Source of the DNA: Tricholomella constricta
Lineage: Eukaryota; Basidiomycota; Agaricomycetes; Agaricales; Lyophyllaceae
Assembly: GCA_013368375.1 (NCBI GenBank)
Contig: JAACJP010000033.1
Span: 62,001 to 126,000 of the forward strand
Direction: 5' to 3'
Length of the DNA stretch: 64,000 nt
The notes under the pieces were generated by a model. That model was not told the DNA's origin. It saw only the letters and a program-made list of their open reading frames with translations, and made no database searches. This document shows positions 22,716 to 32,149 of this stretch, piece by piece. A program made the position numbers and the translations under genes. Within the stretch, counting starts at the first letter, position 1. Each line of letters opens with the position of its first letter.

Positions 22716-25700
22716 CTAGGTTCGTCGCGGTAATCTCGACGCGCTCTTCACCCCTTGTAGTTCCAAGTAGCGATCCAGTGCCGCTAACTTGTTACAATTG
22801 GTGTGCGGTTCCCAGGTGGTGTCTCCCAGGCTCCACCTAACCTGATATTCCACAGTATTATTTTGGGTCCATCTATGGCCCAAAATGTCTTCTACAAACC
22901 ATTCGTGATTATCCGGCGCCCCAAAATCGTAGGGCTCCGGATGAGTTCTATTAGGGAACATTGTATCATTCGTTGCGTAGTATGGGCGCAACATCGATAT
23001 ATGAAATGTTGGATGTATCCGGCGCTCCATGAGTGCCGTAGGTAATTCCAACGTATAGTTCGACGTGTCTGGCATGGCCTTCAGCACTTTGTAGGGCCCG
23101 ACGAATTTCGGGCACAATTTACGGGCGCGTCCCTTGGGGAGGTTCAAGTTCTTGGTGGATAAATACACCAAGTCTCCCCCCTTTATTTCTGGACCAGCGG
23201 ATCGGCGCCTGTTTGCCTCGCGCGTTTGAAATACGCGCGCTTCGATTATAGCGTCATGCGCCTCCGCTATATTCTGCAATGCGCGTTCCGCATACTCTCG
23301 AATTCCCTTCGGTATTACGCTGTCTGAGCGTATCTCTTTCAACATGGACGGCATGTATCCACTATTCAGCTCAAATGGAGCGAACTTGGTAGTAGCCGAT
23401 ACGCTCGCATTTATCGCGAACTCAGCCATGGGTATACAATCTACCCAATCCTTTTGGTCATGCCTCACAACGGCACGAAATATCTGGCCAATACTACGAT
23501 TGGCTCGCTCCGTTTGTCCATCCGTCTGAGGATGGAAAGATGTCGACATTAGGAGCTTAGCTCCTAATAACTTATGTAGTTCGCGCCACCAGCGTGAAGT
23601 AAACTTAGAGTCTCGATCGCTTACGATCGAGCTTGGCAGGCCATGGAGCCTGACGATCTCCCGTAAGTATACCCATGATAATTGGGCTGCTGTCATCGTC
23701 GTATGTATGGGTATCATATGCACCATACTCGTCATACGACAAATTACTACCCATAGGTAATTATATCCCTTTGATTCTGGAAATGGACCGATAAAGTCCA
23801 TTCCGATAGAATCCCAAGGCTTAGTTGGTACTGGCAGGGAGTGTAGTTTCCCTGACGGTTTTTGATTCGACGTCTTGATCTGCTGGCAGTACTCGCACGT
23901 TTTACAAAACGTACGCACGGTCGTGGCTAGTGATGGCCACCAATACCATCGTCGAATATATTCAGTAGTCCGTTCGGCACCGAAATGGCCCATAGTTTTA
24001 TGGGCTTGCTCAATAATTGTGGTGATGAGCTCGGGTTCTCGCGGTATACATAGAACGCTATCATTTATAGCGTTCGTGGTCCAAATGAGATTGTCTTTCG
24101 TGGTGAACGTACGAAAGTCCATGGGGTTAGCGAGAATAACTGAAAATAGTTTATCCTTTGGGTATCCAAGGATAACGTCGTGACGGATCTTTTCATCCGT
24201 TTTGTCTGGGGGAGGAGAAACTGTGTCCCTCCCGAGGACAATATCTCCGACCGTACGTTCCCGTTCGGTTGGACTCATGCTTTTCTGAAGGTGTGACGAT
24301 GTTCCGGATGCGGTACTTGGTGCCGCAGCCTCCATTATCTGAGCCTCGACATCTCGATCCTCCTGGCGTTCTTGAAGACGCTTGCTTCGACGTATTTCTA
24401 CGTCTTTCATCGCTCGAATCTCAACTACTTTTTCCACGATTTCATGGTATCGTGGTACTGGTAGATCTTCACCAGTAGGATCGATTCTAGCATCAGCAGC
24501 TACGAAGTCGTGGACGTCGTAACGATCTTGATGGTTATCGCTCTCGAAGTATCGCGATAGACAGTCGGCGACTTTGTTCAGTTCGCCTTTCACATAGGTT
24601 ATGTCGAAGTTAAATCGCGACATGTATTCCATCCATCGACGCTGCCTAGGTGATAAATTCACCTGGGTCTTAAAGAATTCGAGGGCTTTATGGTCGGTAA
24701 TGATGTGGATTTTATAGCCCACAAGTTTATCCTCCCACTTAAGTAACGCTTCGAGAATAGCTAAGGTCTCGAGTTCATGCACAGCATAATTCTGCTGTGC
24801 ATTAGTGAATTTTTTGGACATGAATCCAGCCGGCTGGGCTTGGATCCATGTAGGTCCTTGTCCATACATCGCACCGACGCCTGACTTGGAGGCGTCACAG
24901 ATAATCCAAATTGGTTCGCCTGTCTTCGGTTGAATCGGCCGAATAATTGGCGTTGTGCAGCATATATGCTTTATCATTTCAAAGCATCGCTGATGAATTG
25001 GTCTCCAATAAAATGGCGACCCATTCTCGGTCATCGCCATTAGTGGACCAGTGTATGCAGATATATCTGGGAGAAACTGTCCCAGATAGTTAACAAGTCC
25101 AACGAATCGTTGGATATCGTTGTAATTCCGTGGTATCCTCCAGTCACGGATCCGTGCCAGTTTGTCGGCGTCAGGGTGAATTCCTTGGTCGTCAATAATA
25201 TGACCAAGGCAATCAACGCGATCCGAATACAATTCGCATTTCTTCCATTTAAGGTAGAGTGATTGTTCGCGTAATCGTTCGAACACAACTCGCAAGTGGT
25301 CTTCATGTTCCTCAATAGAGTTCGAGAATATGAATATATCGTCCAAGTATACATGCATGAACTTCCCAATGACGTCCCGAAAGATGGACGTCATTAATCG
25401 TTGAAATGTCGCGGGAGCATTACAGTCCCCGATTTGCATGATGTTACTGATGTATGTTCCCGCTATCGTTGCGAAGGCGGTTTTATGTACATCTTTTTCA
25501 AGGATGCGTACTTGTTCATACGCATCCGTTAAGTCAATTTTGGACCGTATTTTTCCCCTAGCGACATCTTCGCGAATAACTTCCTGGTCTGGCAAGGGCG
25601 TAACGTCCTTGATCGTGTTATCGTTACGCTGGCGTGCGTCCAAGGGTGTTCTCAGGGAGCCGTCTTTTTTCGGGATACATAGCAGCGGCGCTGCTTGCTT

Positions 25701-26615
25701 CACCGAACGAGGCTCCCACCATTTAGAATCCGTATACCGATTGACCTTCGCGTAGAATTCCTCGCGAAGGGACATTGGGCACCTCGGCGCGTGGTACTGG
25801 TACTGTTTCTCATCATCGACGAGAGTAATCTCGTGATTGACTTCCCGCCAGGGTGGTAGCTGTTGTTTCGTACCACCCACCATATCTTCGAATTCGTCAT
25901 GCCATTGCTGGCGAAGTCGTGGATAATCTTCCGCGGTAAGGCCTCCATTGGGTGCCTTACCTTTTCTGTTCACCGTTCTTGCAGCGCGAATGTGCGCTGT
26001 GTCTTTATTGCTAGGTTTAACATCAAACCTAGCTCGTAGTTTTACGAGAGCAAAGTCACTCTCATCCTTCACTGGTAACCGATACAACGGCCGTTTAGCC
26101 CGTTGTATATTCACCGGAAAATTCATTTCCGTTGGCTCCGATACTTCCTCAGGCCGTGGATTTCGGTACGCTTGTCCTCGCGTGCCTACATTTCTTCCTT
26201 CGTGAGCCCGCATTGACGCTATTACTGCGTTCCATTCTTGCGGCATCCGTGGGTCGAACATCCACTCATATTGTGGATGTGGATTTGGTCTATCCCAAAA
26301 TGATCGATTACTCGTATTCGTATACGGCTCTGATTCCGTATCCTTGTCGGCCCCGCTCGTCTTACGCGCTTCATTATCGCGCTGATGTTCTTCGCATGGC
26401 TCGTCAACCTGTGCTCGTTCGTTCGAAGGCTCGTTTTGTGCCTTCTGCTGTCGTCGTTGGGGTTTTCTCTTCTTCGGAGGTGGCTTATCCCCCTCCTTAA
26501 GAGTTTCTTGAAACTCTTCCTCGGATAATAAAAGTGCTGGATGATCCTTCGGTAGGCTGTTTATCGGCCTACCCTCATTATCAGGATCATCGTCATCTTC
26601 TACTGTTACTTTTAG
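22716..26615 (-). CDS. gypsy-1 Pol: RT, RNase H, integrase, chromodomain
   Basis: About 1,299 codons, open in the same frame as gag immediately after the gag TGA; the first internal ATG is at 26261. In order: an acidic/basic linker; the RT with YLDDIFIFS near 25.35 kb; RNase H with CDASKSGVGAMYG; the HHCC zinc site (HKTMGHFG, CKTCEYC); the integrase core (GMDFIGPF, VSDRDSKF, HPQTDGQTERANR); the GPY/F-type segment; and a C-terminal chromodomain (EWFVEDILGHR, YQVRWSLGDTTWEP). Chromodomains target integration to marked chromatin in this clade. No break is seen. Confidence 0.93.
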   Translation of the reverse strand, partial: LKVTVEDDDDPDNEGRPINSLPKDHPALLLSEEEFQETLKEGDKPPPKKRKPQRRQQKAQNEPSNERAQVDEPCEEHQRDNEARKTSGADKDTESEPYTNTSNRSFWDRPNPHPQYEWMFDPRMPQEWNAVIASMRAHEGRNVGTRGQAYRNPRPEEVSEPTEMNFPVNIQRAKRPLYRLPVKDESDFALVKLRARFDVKPSNKDTAHIRAARTVNRKGKAPNGGLTAEDYPRLRQQWHDEFEDMVGGTKQQLPPWREVNHEITLVDDEKQYQYHAPRCPMSLREEFYAKVNRYTDSKWWEPRSVKQAAPLLCIPKKDGSLRTPLDARQRNDNTIKDVTPLPDQEVIREDVARGKIRSKIDLTDAYEQVRILEKDVHKTAFATIAGTYISNIMQIGDCNAPATFQRLMTSIFRDVIGKFMHVYLDDIFIFSNSIEEHEDHLRVVFERLREQSLYLKWKKCELYSDRVDCLGHIIDDQGIHPDADKLARIRDWRIPRNYNDIQRFVGLVNYLGQFLPDISAYTGPLMAMTENGSPFYWRPIHQRCFEMIKHICCTTPIIRPIQPKTGEPIWIICDASKSGVGAMYGQGPTWIQAQPAGFMSKKFTNAQQNYAVHELETLAILEALLKWEDKLVGYKIHIITDHKALEFFKTQVNLSPRQRRWMEYMSRFNFDITYVKGELNKVADCLSRYFESDNHQDRYDVHDFVAADARIDPTGEDLPVPRYHEIVEKVVEIRAMKDVEIRRSKRLQERQEDRDVEAQIMEAAAPSTASGTSSHLQKSMSPTERERTVGDIVLGRDTVSPPPDKTDEKIRHDVILGYPKDKLFSVILANPMDFRTFTTKDNLIWTTNAINDSVLCIPREPELITTIIEQAHKTMGHFGAERTTEYIRRWYWWPSLATTVRTFCKTCEYCQQIKTSNQKPSGKLHSLPVPTKPWDSIGMDFIGPFPESKGYNYLWVVICRMTSMVHMIPIHTTMTAAQLSWVYLREIVRLHGLPSSIVSDRDSKFTSRWWRELHKLLGAKLLMSTSFHPQTDGQTERANRSIGQIFRAVVRHDQKDWVDCIPMAEFAINASVSATTKFAPFELNSGYMPSMLKEIRSDSVIPKGIREYAERALQNIAEAHDAIIEARVFQTREANRRRSAGPEIKGGDLVYLSTKNLNLPKGRARKLCPKFVGPYKVLKAMPDTSNYTLELPTALMERRIHPTFHISMLRPYYATNDTMFPNRTHPEPYDFGAPDNHEWFVEDILGHRWTQNNTVEYQVRWSLGDTTWEPHTNCNKLAALDRYLELQGVKSASRLPRRT

Positions 26616-26621
26616 TCATTC
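26613..26621 (-). promoter_or_regulatory. Putative stop-codon readthrough site between gag and pol (gypsy-1)
   Basis: The minus strand reads GAA TGA CTA at the end of gag, and the same frame stays open for the whole of pol. UGA followed by CUA is the best-known eukaryotic readthrough context. No frameshift is needed to join gag and pol here. Confidence 0.7.
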
Positions 26622-29600
26622 TCTTCGTTTCTCCAATGACCGATGGCGTCTAGCTCGGCCATCGGTATCCTCCATTTTTACCTTAGTCGCTGGTATAGCG
26701 ACTCCATTGACGACCACTTCGTCACGGTTAAAGTCCAGCACGACGTTATTTGCGCGCATAAACGGCGTGCCTATAATCACGTCGTATCGATCAAAGTTAG
26801 CAAGGTCCATGTAAACCTTGCCTTTAAACCCTGGCAGAGCGGCTTCCACCGTCGTACCAAAGTTTACTGTGGCCCGACTTCCTTTAGTCCCGAGCTGGAG
26901 GATTAATGGATCCTCCAGCGGAAATACTCGAATATCGGCCACTTGAGCGAATGACGGCGTAAGTCCGGTAGTTGTACTCCCGGAATCCCAAAGGGTCCAA
27001 GCCTCATGTCCACCTACGTTAATGTAGGTGACAAGGCACTCCTTGTCCTTTATCGGAACTACGGGACGAGCAATTTTGTCCCTCCCCGTCCGCACTTTAA
27101 CTTTGCAAACTGGTGGTTTATCATTGCGTTCTTCTGACGCAATTACTTCTGTCATTGCAAACATACGCTCGGTCTCATCGTCCCGAGCATAGTATTCATT
27201 TTCGTAGACCTCCATGTCTACGAACTCATCGCCTTCGTCTTCATTGTCCGCCTCTGTATCAGGGCGTCCATTGTCTCGTCCGTCCGGGTCCTCAGGAGAC
27301 GTGTCTTCATCGTCCGCCTCACTTGCCGCGTCAGGTGCCGCTGTACGTGCGGCCCTTAGGAACGCTCGCTGTTTCTTGGGCTGTTTGCAATCTTTTGCAA
27401 AATGCCCTAGTTTTCCACAATTAAAGCACACTTCCCCCGGAGGATGGTTGTGATGATCGTGGTTTTTAGGTTGATCGTAACGCGGACGATCTCCTGTCTT
27501 CATCGCTGGTTTTTCGACGTGGAGCTTTTGCTCTCCACGTCCAGGTTGATCCTGATACGCTGGCTTGACATATGGCTTTTCATTTACTGCGCCATACACC
27601 CGTCGAGGCCTGTTGAAAGTATTGTGTGGAACATTTACTCGCCCCCCATCTGGTTTCCGCATTTGGCTCGGTTGACTTCGCTGAGCGGTTATGGTCCGCT
27701 CAAAGTAATCAGCCGTTTTCTGGGTGGCTTGAAGTGCTAGGCCCACCGCTAGGAACTCTTGGGCTGTATTGATTTCGGGTGATAGCCCGTCATCGAATAA
27801 TGCCTTCCGCATATCGCGCGGAAGTGTTTTGAGAAATTTCTCCAGGAACGTCCAATCATCCGTTCTTGCTGCCATGTTCATGGCATGATCCACAAGGTCG
27901 TCATACAGACCTTGTATGCCTTTGCTCGCCGAATAGGTAACGGCGTTAAAGTCGTTACGAGCATCCTGCATGGTTGAAGGCAGCACGAACCGATCGTACA
28001 GCCCTAGTATGACGTCTTCAAACGTCCAGGACTGCTTTTCGCGGTTCACATGGATAACATGGCGATTGTACCATTTCCGAGCTTCACCATCAAGGAACTC
28101 AGATGTTATCAGAACGCGCTCTTGGTCGCGTTCTGCTCCTCCAAACTGGCTCACGGCTAGCATCACGACAAGGCTGGCTAGCCATTCTTCCAATTCGCCA
28201 AACTTGGCGCTTCCACTATAAGTGCCTACGGACTTTGAGTCCGCACGGCGAGATTTCATACCATCAGGGAGCGATAGGCGTACAGCCAGTCGCTCGTGTA
28301 TCAGTTGATGCAACCGTTCGTGCATCTTAGTTTTATGCTGCTCTCCAGCAGCATATATTCCGTCCGCAATTGATTGACTCCTGCGAATCGGGTCAGGCAT
28401 TGAGTAGCCTCGACTTTGAAATCGAGGCTGAGCGTGTGAAGTGGGTTCACTTATACGAACCCGCATGTCTTGACGGCCGTTAGCCGTCGCCGTCGTATTA
28501 TGTTTTCCGACGGCCCCATTTCCCAGTCCACCATCCGAACCTTGAGTTTGCGAGGCCCATTGCCTCGCCATCTCATCTACGGGCATATGTCCTTCGAAGA
28601 CGACTCCTTGATCATCATAATTCGTGAACTTGCTCCGTGATAAATCAGCGTTTCTCAAACGCTGATATGCGACTCGGTTGTTCCAATCTTTCGCTAATGG
28701 AACACGGCCATCCTTCGCATCCATAGGTACTTGAATAGCTGGCGCGCTTTCGTCGCCAGCTGCTTGCGTGGTTGTATACTTACGTTCCGTGGGTGGGTCT
28801 AACGTAGACTCACTAACAGGGGCCCATTTGGATCCCTGTGGTTGCGCAAGATGCTCTTCACGAGTCATTCTTTCGCGCTTCGCTGCCGCAGACCGACGAC
28901 GATAATCGTCGTCAGATTCTCCTAACTGTCGCGCTTGATGCAGCGCCGATACTGCCATGGCAGCCTCATCAAGAGGCTGGTTCGATCCGGCAGCCACTGC
29001 TTGAGGAGTGAAGAGGTCATCCCAACGACCTTTTCCTTTGTTGAACGAGGCTTTCTTAGGTACAGGCGTCCCGGCGATCGAGCTGACTGCTGAATTCGAA
29101 GTTCCCTTAGGGTACTTCTTCCTGTATTCCGTAACTACTACGGACAGCGCTTCCAAGTATCGGTCGGCATATGCTTGTGCGACCATTTCTCCAACGGATT
29201 GTGCTCCGGTAGATCGCAGAACGAGCCTATCCGCTCGTTCCTCCAGTCGCCTTCGCCGATGCTCGCTAACCACATCGGTGGTGTCCCAGAATTGCTTCAC
29301 TTGAAGCGCAAGCAGTTCCCTTTCGCTGGCCTCTTCTTCATTAGCCTCGGGGTCGGACAAGTCGTCTTCGTCCGACTCCATCTTGATTATGCTCAGGGTG
29401 GACGCCCCGAACGCTCTATTTGACAGACGGCTGTCTGGCCATCTGCTTCCCGCCGTGGGGCCAGGTCGATGTGACCTGGCCAATTCGTCGGCCAAGCTCC
29501 CAGGCACATTGGTGCTTGCTATTGGCCAAAGTTCCTCCGATTCTACTCCTAGTGTATTCTGCGCTGGTGAACTTTGTCCACCAGCGACTGATCCGACTTC

Positions 29601-29780
29601 CACTGGTTGCAGTGGAAGTTGTGATGGAGGATGCGCTGTGAGCGCATCCTCGAGGACCGGAGTTCGGCTCTTTCCGGATGTGGGAGTTGTTGTCATCGGG
29701 TCTCGGTCTCGTTGGTTCTTTTTGATGATGGGTGTTCTAAATGGAATGTGGGTCTGCGTAACGTCGTGGGTACGCAGCAA
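26616..29780 (-). CDS. gypsy-1 Gag with C-terminal protease
   Basis: ORF of 1,054 residues; the likely start is an internal ATG near 29696 because the first ATG lies 26 nt from the LTR. It has a long low-complexity N-terminal region, a retrotransposon Gag capsid region around residues 510-690 (LEEWLASLVVMLA, WTFEDVILGLYDRF), a CCHC knuckle CFNCGKLGHFAKDC near residue 785, and an aspartic protease with WDSGSTTTGL near residue 930. Protease fused to Gag rather than Pol is seen in several fungal gypsy lineages. It ends at TGA 26616-26618, with pol in frame behind it. Confidence 0.92.
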   Translation of the reverse strand: MLRTHDVTQTHIPFRTPIIKKNQRDRDPMTTTPTSGKSRTPVLEDALTAHPPSQLPLQPVEVGSVAGGQSSPAQNTLGVESEELWPIASTNVPGSLADELARSHRPGPTAGSRWPDSRLSNRAFGASTLSIIKMESDEDDLSDPEANEEEASERELLALQVKQFWDTTDVVSEHRRRRLEERADRLVLRSTGAQSVGEMVAQAYADRYLEALSVVVTEYRKKYPKGTSNSAVSSIAGTPVPKKASFNKGKGRWDDLFTPQAVAAGSNQPLDEAAMAVSALHQARQLGESDDDYRRRSAAAKRERMTREEHLAQPQGSKWAPVSESTLDPPTERKYTTTQAAGDESAPAIQVPMDAKDGRVPLAKDWNNRVAYQRLRNADLSRSKFTNYDDQGVVFEGHMPVDEMARQWASQTQGSDGGLGNGAVGKHNTTATANGRQDMRVRISEPTSHAQPRFQSRGYSMPDPIRRSQSIADGIYAAGEQHKTKMHERLHQLIHERLAVRLSLPDGMKSRRADSKSVGTYSGSAKFGELEEWLASLVVMLAVSQFGGAERDQERVLITSEFLDGEARKWYNRHVIHVNREKQSWTFEDVILGLYDRFVLPSTMQDARNDFNAVTYSASKGIQGLYDDLVDHAMNMAARTDDWTFLEKFLKTLPRDMRKALFDDGLSPEINTAQEFLAVGLALQATQKTADYFERTITAQRSQPSQMRKPDGGRVNVPHNTFNRPRRVYGAVNEKPYVKPAYQDQPGRGEQKLHVEKPAMKTGDRPRYDQPKNHDHHNHPPGEVCFNCGKLGHFAKDCKQPKKQRAFLRAARTAAPDAASEADDEDTSPEDPDGRDNGRPDTEADNEDEGDEFVDMEVYENEYYARDDETERMFAMTEVIASEERNDKPPVCKVKVRTGRDKIARPVVPIKDKECLVTYINVGGHEAWTLWDSGSTTTGLTPSFAQVADIRVFPLEDPLILQLGTKGSRATVNFGTTVEAALPGFKGKVYMDLANFDRYDVIIGTPFMRANNVVLDFNRDEVVVNGVAIPATKVKMEDTDGRARRHRSLEKRRE

Positions 29781-29805
29781 TAGAAAGCAAGGTAGCTTAA
29801 AAAAA

Positions 29806-30026
29806 TGTAACGGGGTTACAGAATTTGGGGACCTTGTTGTTCACACTAGACGTAAGCTTGACAAGTCTGTCGATTGCTACGTATAGGTGTACAAGGTTGT
29901 TTATACTTAATTAATGTAATGAATTAAATAGGCAACACCAGAAGGTGTTGCCAAACAATAGCGTAATCGTCTCGATAAGATACGATTAGATAACCAAGAT
30001 TAGATAAGATAGTGGGCGTCCTTACA
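29806..30026 (-). repeat. gypsy-1 5' LTR
   Basis: 221 bp, same as 19496-19716 by eye. The internal DNA beside it on the element strand reads TTTTTTTAAGCTACC, with no TGG start for a tRNA 3'-end primer. Confidence 0.95.
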
Positions 30027-31217
30027 ATCAGTAACCGGCGATATGTGGAGCAAAGAAGGTACTTGCCTGTCCTCGCGGCGTCCAGTGACAGGGTCCATGT
30101 CCATGCCATTGTCAGAACCCCAGTCTAAAGCTTCCTCCTCTACTTCCTCGATCCGCGGCCGCTTGGGGGCACGTTCAGGGGTGGGCTCGCGTCTTTCATA
30201 GATTTCCTCGAGTGGTTTGAGGTTGCGAGCGGTCCTCGGAATATCGAGACGTTCCGCTAGAGCGCGTGCCTTCTCATAGGTCTGATAGACCCCTGAAGAT
30301 GAGGTGCTAGCGCCAGTAAAGCACTGGGAAGCAAAGGGAGAGGGAGGGGGGTTGTGCAGGCGCTGTAGGAGCGCAGCGACAGTTGGAGTGTCTCCATCGA
30401 TTTCAATCGAGGAGGCGGCATGGGAGTGGCCATGGCTGGAGAGATCCTGTTTATCCTGCTTTTCTTTCACCGATTTGCCACTGCGCTTGCCTCGTTTGCC
30501 CTTCTTGTCTTTATTCTCGGTGTTACCACCAGAAGTTTGACCTTTCCAGGCAGGGTTCTTCCCTTTATGTTTGACAGCTGACATTTTGTTAGCCGTCTGG
30601 GAATTACCCGGGGCAGAGTTGCGCCGGTTAAACTCCGTCATGATAGCAGCCTTTACGGCGCTGAACGTGAGTTTGTCCTTCTCCGTGGTTTGGAGAAGGG
30701 TGGCAGAAATGGTGTCCCATTTCTGGGGAATAGCGGACATGAGGATCATTGCCTTCACAAACTCAGGGAGATCGACCTCATTGGCCCTAAGGCGCTCCAA
30801 CAAAAGGTTGAGCTTGCCTATCTCCGGTTTAGGGTTGGAAGACCCTGAGAGTCTGAACAAGATGGCCTTCTGGAAGTCTCCAAAGAGTAACGAAGCACCA
30901 GGCTTCGAATACGCATTTTCAAGAGCTTGCCAGAACTCCTCAGAGGAATTACCACTGATCTGGTTCTTTATCTCTGGAGATACCCTGAGGCGAATAATGC
31001 CAAGGGCCTGGTCATCCCTGTTGTCCCATTCACGATGTTCCTTAGTTTCGGGGAGGCTTTCACCGTCAGACCCTACTTGTACTTCAGGACGTGGGTTGCC
31101 GCCTTTGACAAGTTGCCAAAGGGCTTGGGAGCAAAGGTAGTCTTGCATAGCAGATGACCATTCAGCCCAGTTTGTGCCGTTGAAAACGGGGACGAGGGTG
31201 GCGAAGTTGGCAGACAT
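30027..31217 (-). pseudogene. copia-2 Gag, cut by gypsy-1
   Basis: From ATG 31217 the product has the UBN2-type copia Gag start (FNGTNWAEWSSAMQDYL), with DDQALGIIRL and a helical capsid region following, then a lysine-rich nucleic-acid binding part (KGKRGKRSGKS) and a bipartite basic motif (APKRPRIEE). No CCHC knuckle is obvious. The frame is open to the gypsy-1 junction at 30027 and would continue into the protease at 19495. An upstream in-frame ATG at 31253 exists but adds no conserved residues. Confidence 0.85.
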
Positions 31218-31443
31218 GTTTGATGCGGTTTGGAGTGCTGCAAGGAAGCGCAATCAGCATCATGTCCATCCAATAGAAGTGAGACGTTGAGCAGATAGCT
31301 CATGCACGTCGAGCAACACAACGTAGAGAATATCTAAGAATTTTCTCAGCCATAGGGCGAGAGCATTCAGAGATTTTGCTCTAGTGGTAAGCCGGCAAGC
31401 CTGTCAAGTCTGCAGCCACAGAGGGCGCTGACGACGGCTACCG

Positions 31444-31455
31444 GGGCCCATAACC
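31444..31455 (-). promoter_or_regulatory. copia-2 primer-binding site
   Basis: Element strand GGTTATGGGCCC immediately follows the 5' LTR. It matches the initiator-Met half-tRNA primer used by copia elements. Confidence 0.7.
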
Positions 31456-31716
31456 TATTGAAAGGGCCAGCACATTGTGCACAGCAGAAAGGCTATTAGC
31501 TTACCTAGAGTGTTTAGCTTGTAGCTAAGGTTGAGGCTGTGAGTGATACTAAGTACTAGGAATGTAATTCCACACCGATATACGACATATTGGTGTGCTA
31601 TTTATACTACTGGGATGGCGCACAGACCATCGGAGTTAGGGGATAAGATGTAGTGCACAGACCATTGATAAGAATCTATCATGTGATGGGTCACATGAAT
31701 ATGGTAAGTTTCAACA
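31456..31716 (-). repeat. copia-2 5' LTR
   Basis: 261 bp, one mismatch to 15557-15817 (31486, CA against CG). GGGGT target duplication follows at 31717-31721. Confidence 0.95.
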
Positions 31717-31842
31717 GGGGTACCAACATCAGCTCTGCATCCGGTGTAAGCACGCCCGACATGGTATGCCTACGACGTCCTTGATCATCTCTGCAAACAC
31801 AGAAATACTCCTCAGGAGTCAGTATCAATTGGAACACGTCAG

Positions 31843-32073
31843 GTGGTGGCGCATTCGCCATTTTACCGCTGCCATCTCCATTCCATGCCTTGTCGTCATT
31901 CCCATACAAGGTACCAGATTCCCTTTCTCTTGCACGGACTCTGGAGCCACGCTGCTGCGGTGCTTGACACTGATTGGTTACAGCGTAACGACTCAATCGT
32001 TGCATCTGGCGGCGAGGATGGCAAGGCCATGATCTGGAAAACATCAGTAAATTTGCACGATTGCGGTAATCAA
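31843..32073 (+). pseudogene. WD40-repeat fragment
   Basis: One open segment reads VLDTDWLQRNDSIVASGGEDGKAMIWK, the shape of a single WD40 blade ending in the IWK signature (quoted as two joined parts: VLDTDWL, and SGGEDGKAMIWK). No neighbouring blades were found. It may be an exon of a gene broken by insertions on both sides. Confidence 0.35.
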
Positions 32074-32149
32074 TAGTATATAGAATATCCGAGCTGAAAT
32101 TTGTTGGGTTTAACCAAATGTTTACACGAGACCAATGAAAAAATCCGTA

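Larger units (their letters stand above)
19496..30026 (-). mobile_element. gypsy-1: full-length chromodomain Ty3/gypsy element with two extra 3' ORFs, nested in copia-2
   Basis: Two 221-bp LTRs (19496-19716, 29806-30026) read as identical and are flanked by the 5-bp duplication ATCAG (19491-19495, 30027-30031). Order on the minus strand: gag-protease, in-frame stop, pol with chromodomain, ORF3, ORF4, purine tract, LTR. The total of 10.5 kb is long for this group because of ORF3 and ORF4. Confidence 0.95.
15557..31716 (-). mobile_element. copia-2: full-length Ty1/copia element, interrupted by gypsy-1
   Basis: Two 261-bp LTRs (15557-15817 and 31456-31716) differ at one base, as far as read by eye. 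They are flanked by the 5-bp duplication GGGGT (15552-15556 and 31717-31721). Inside are a primer-binding site, one gag-pol frame broken at 19495/30027 by gypsy-1, and a purine tract beside the 3' LTR. Without gypsy-1 the element is about 5.6 kb. Confidence 0.95.
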
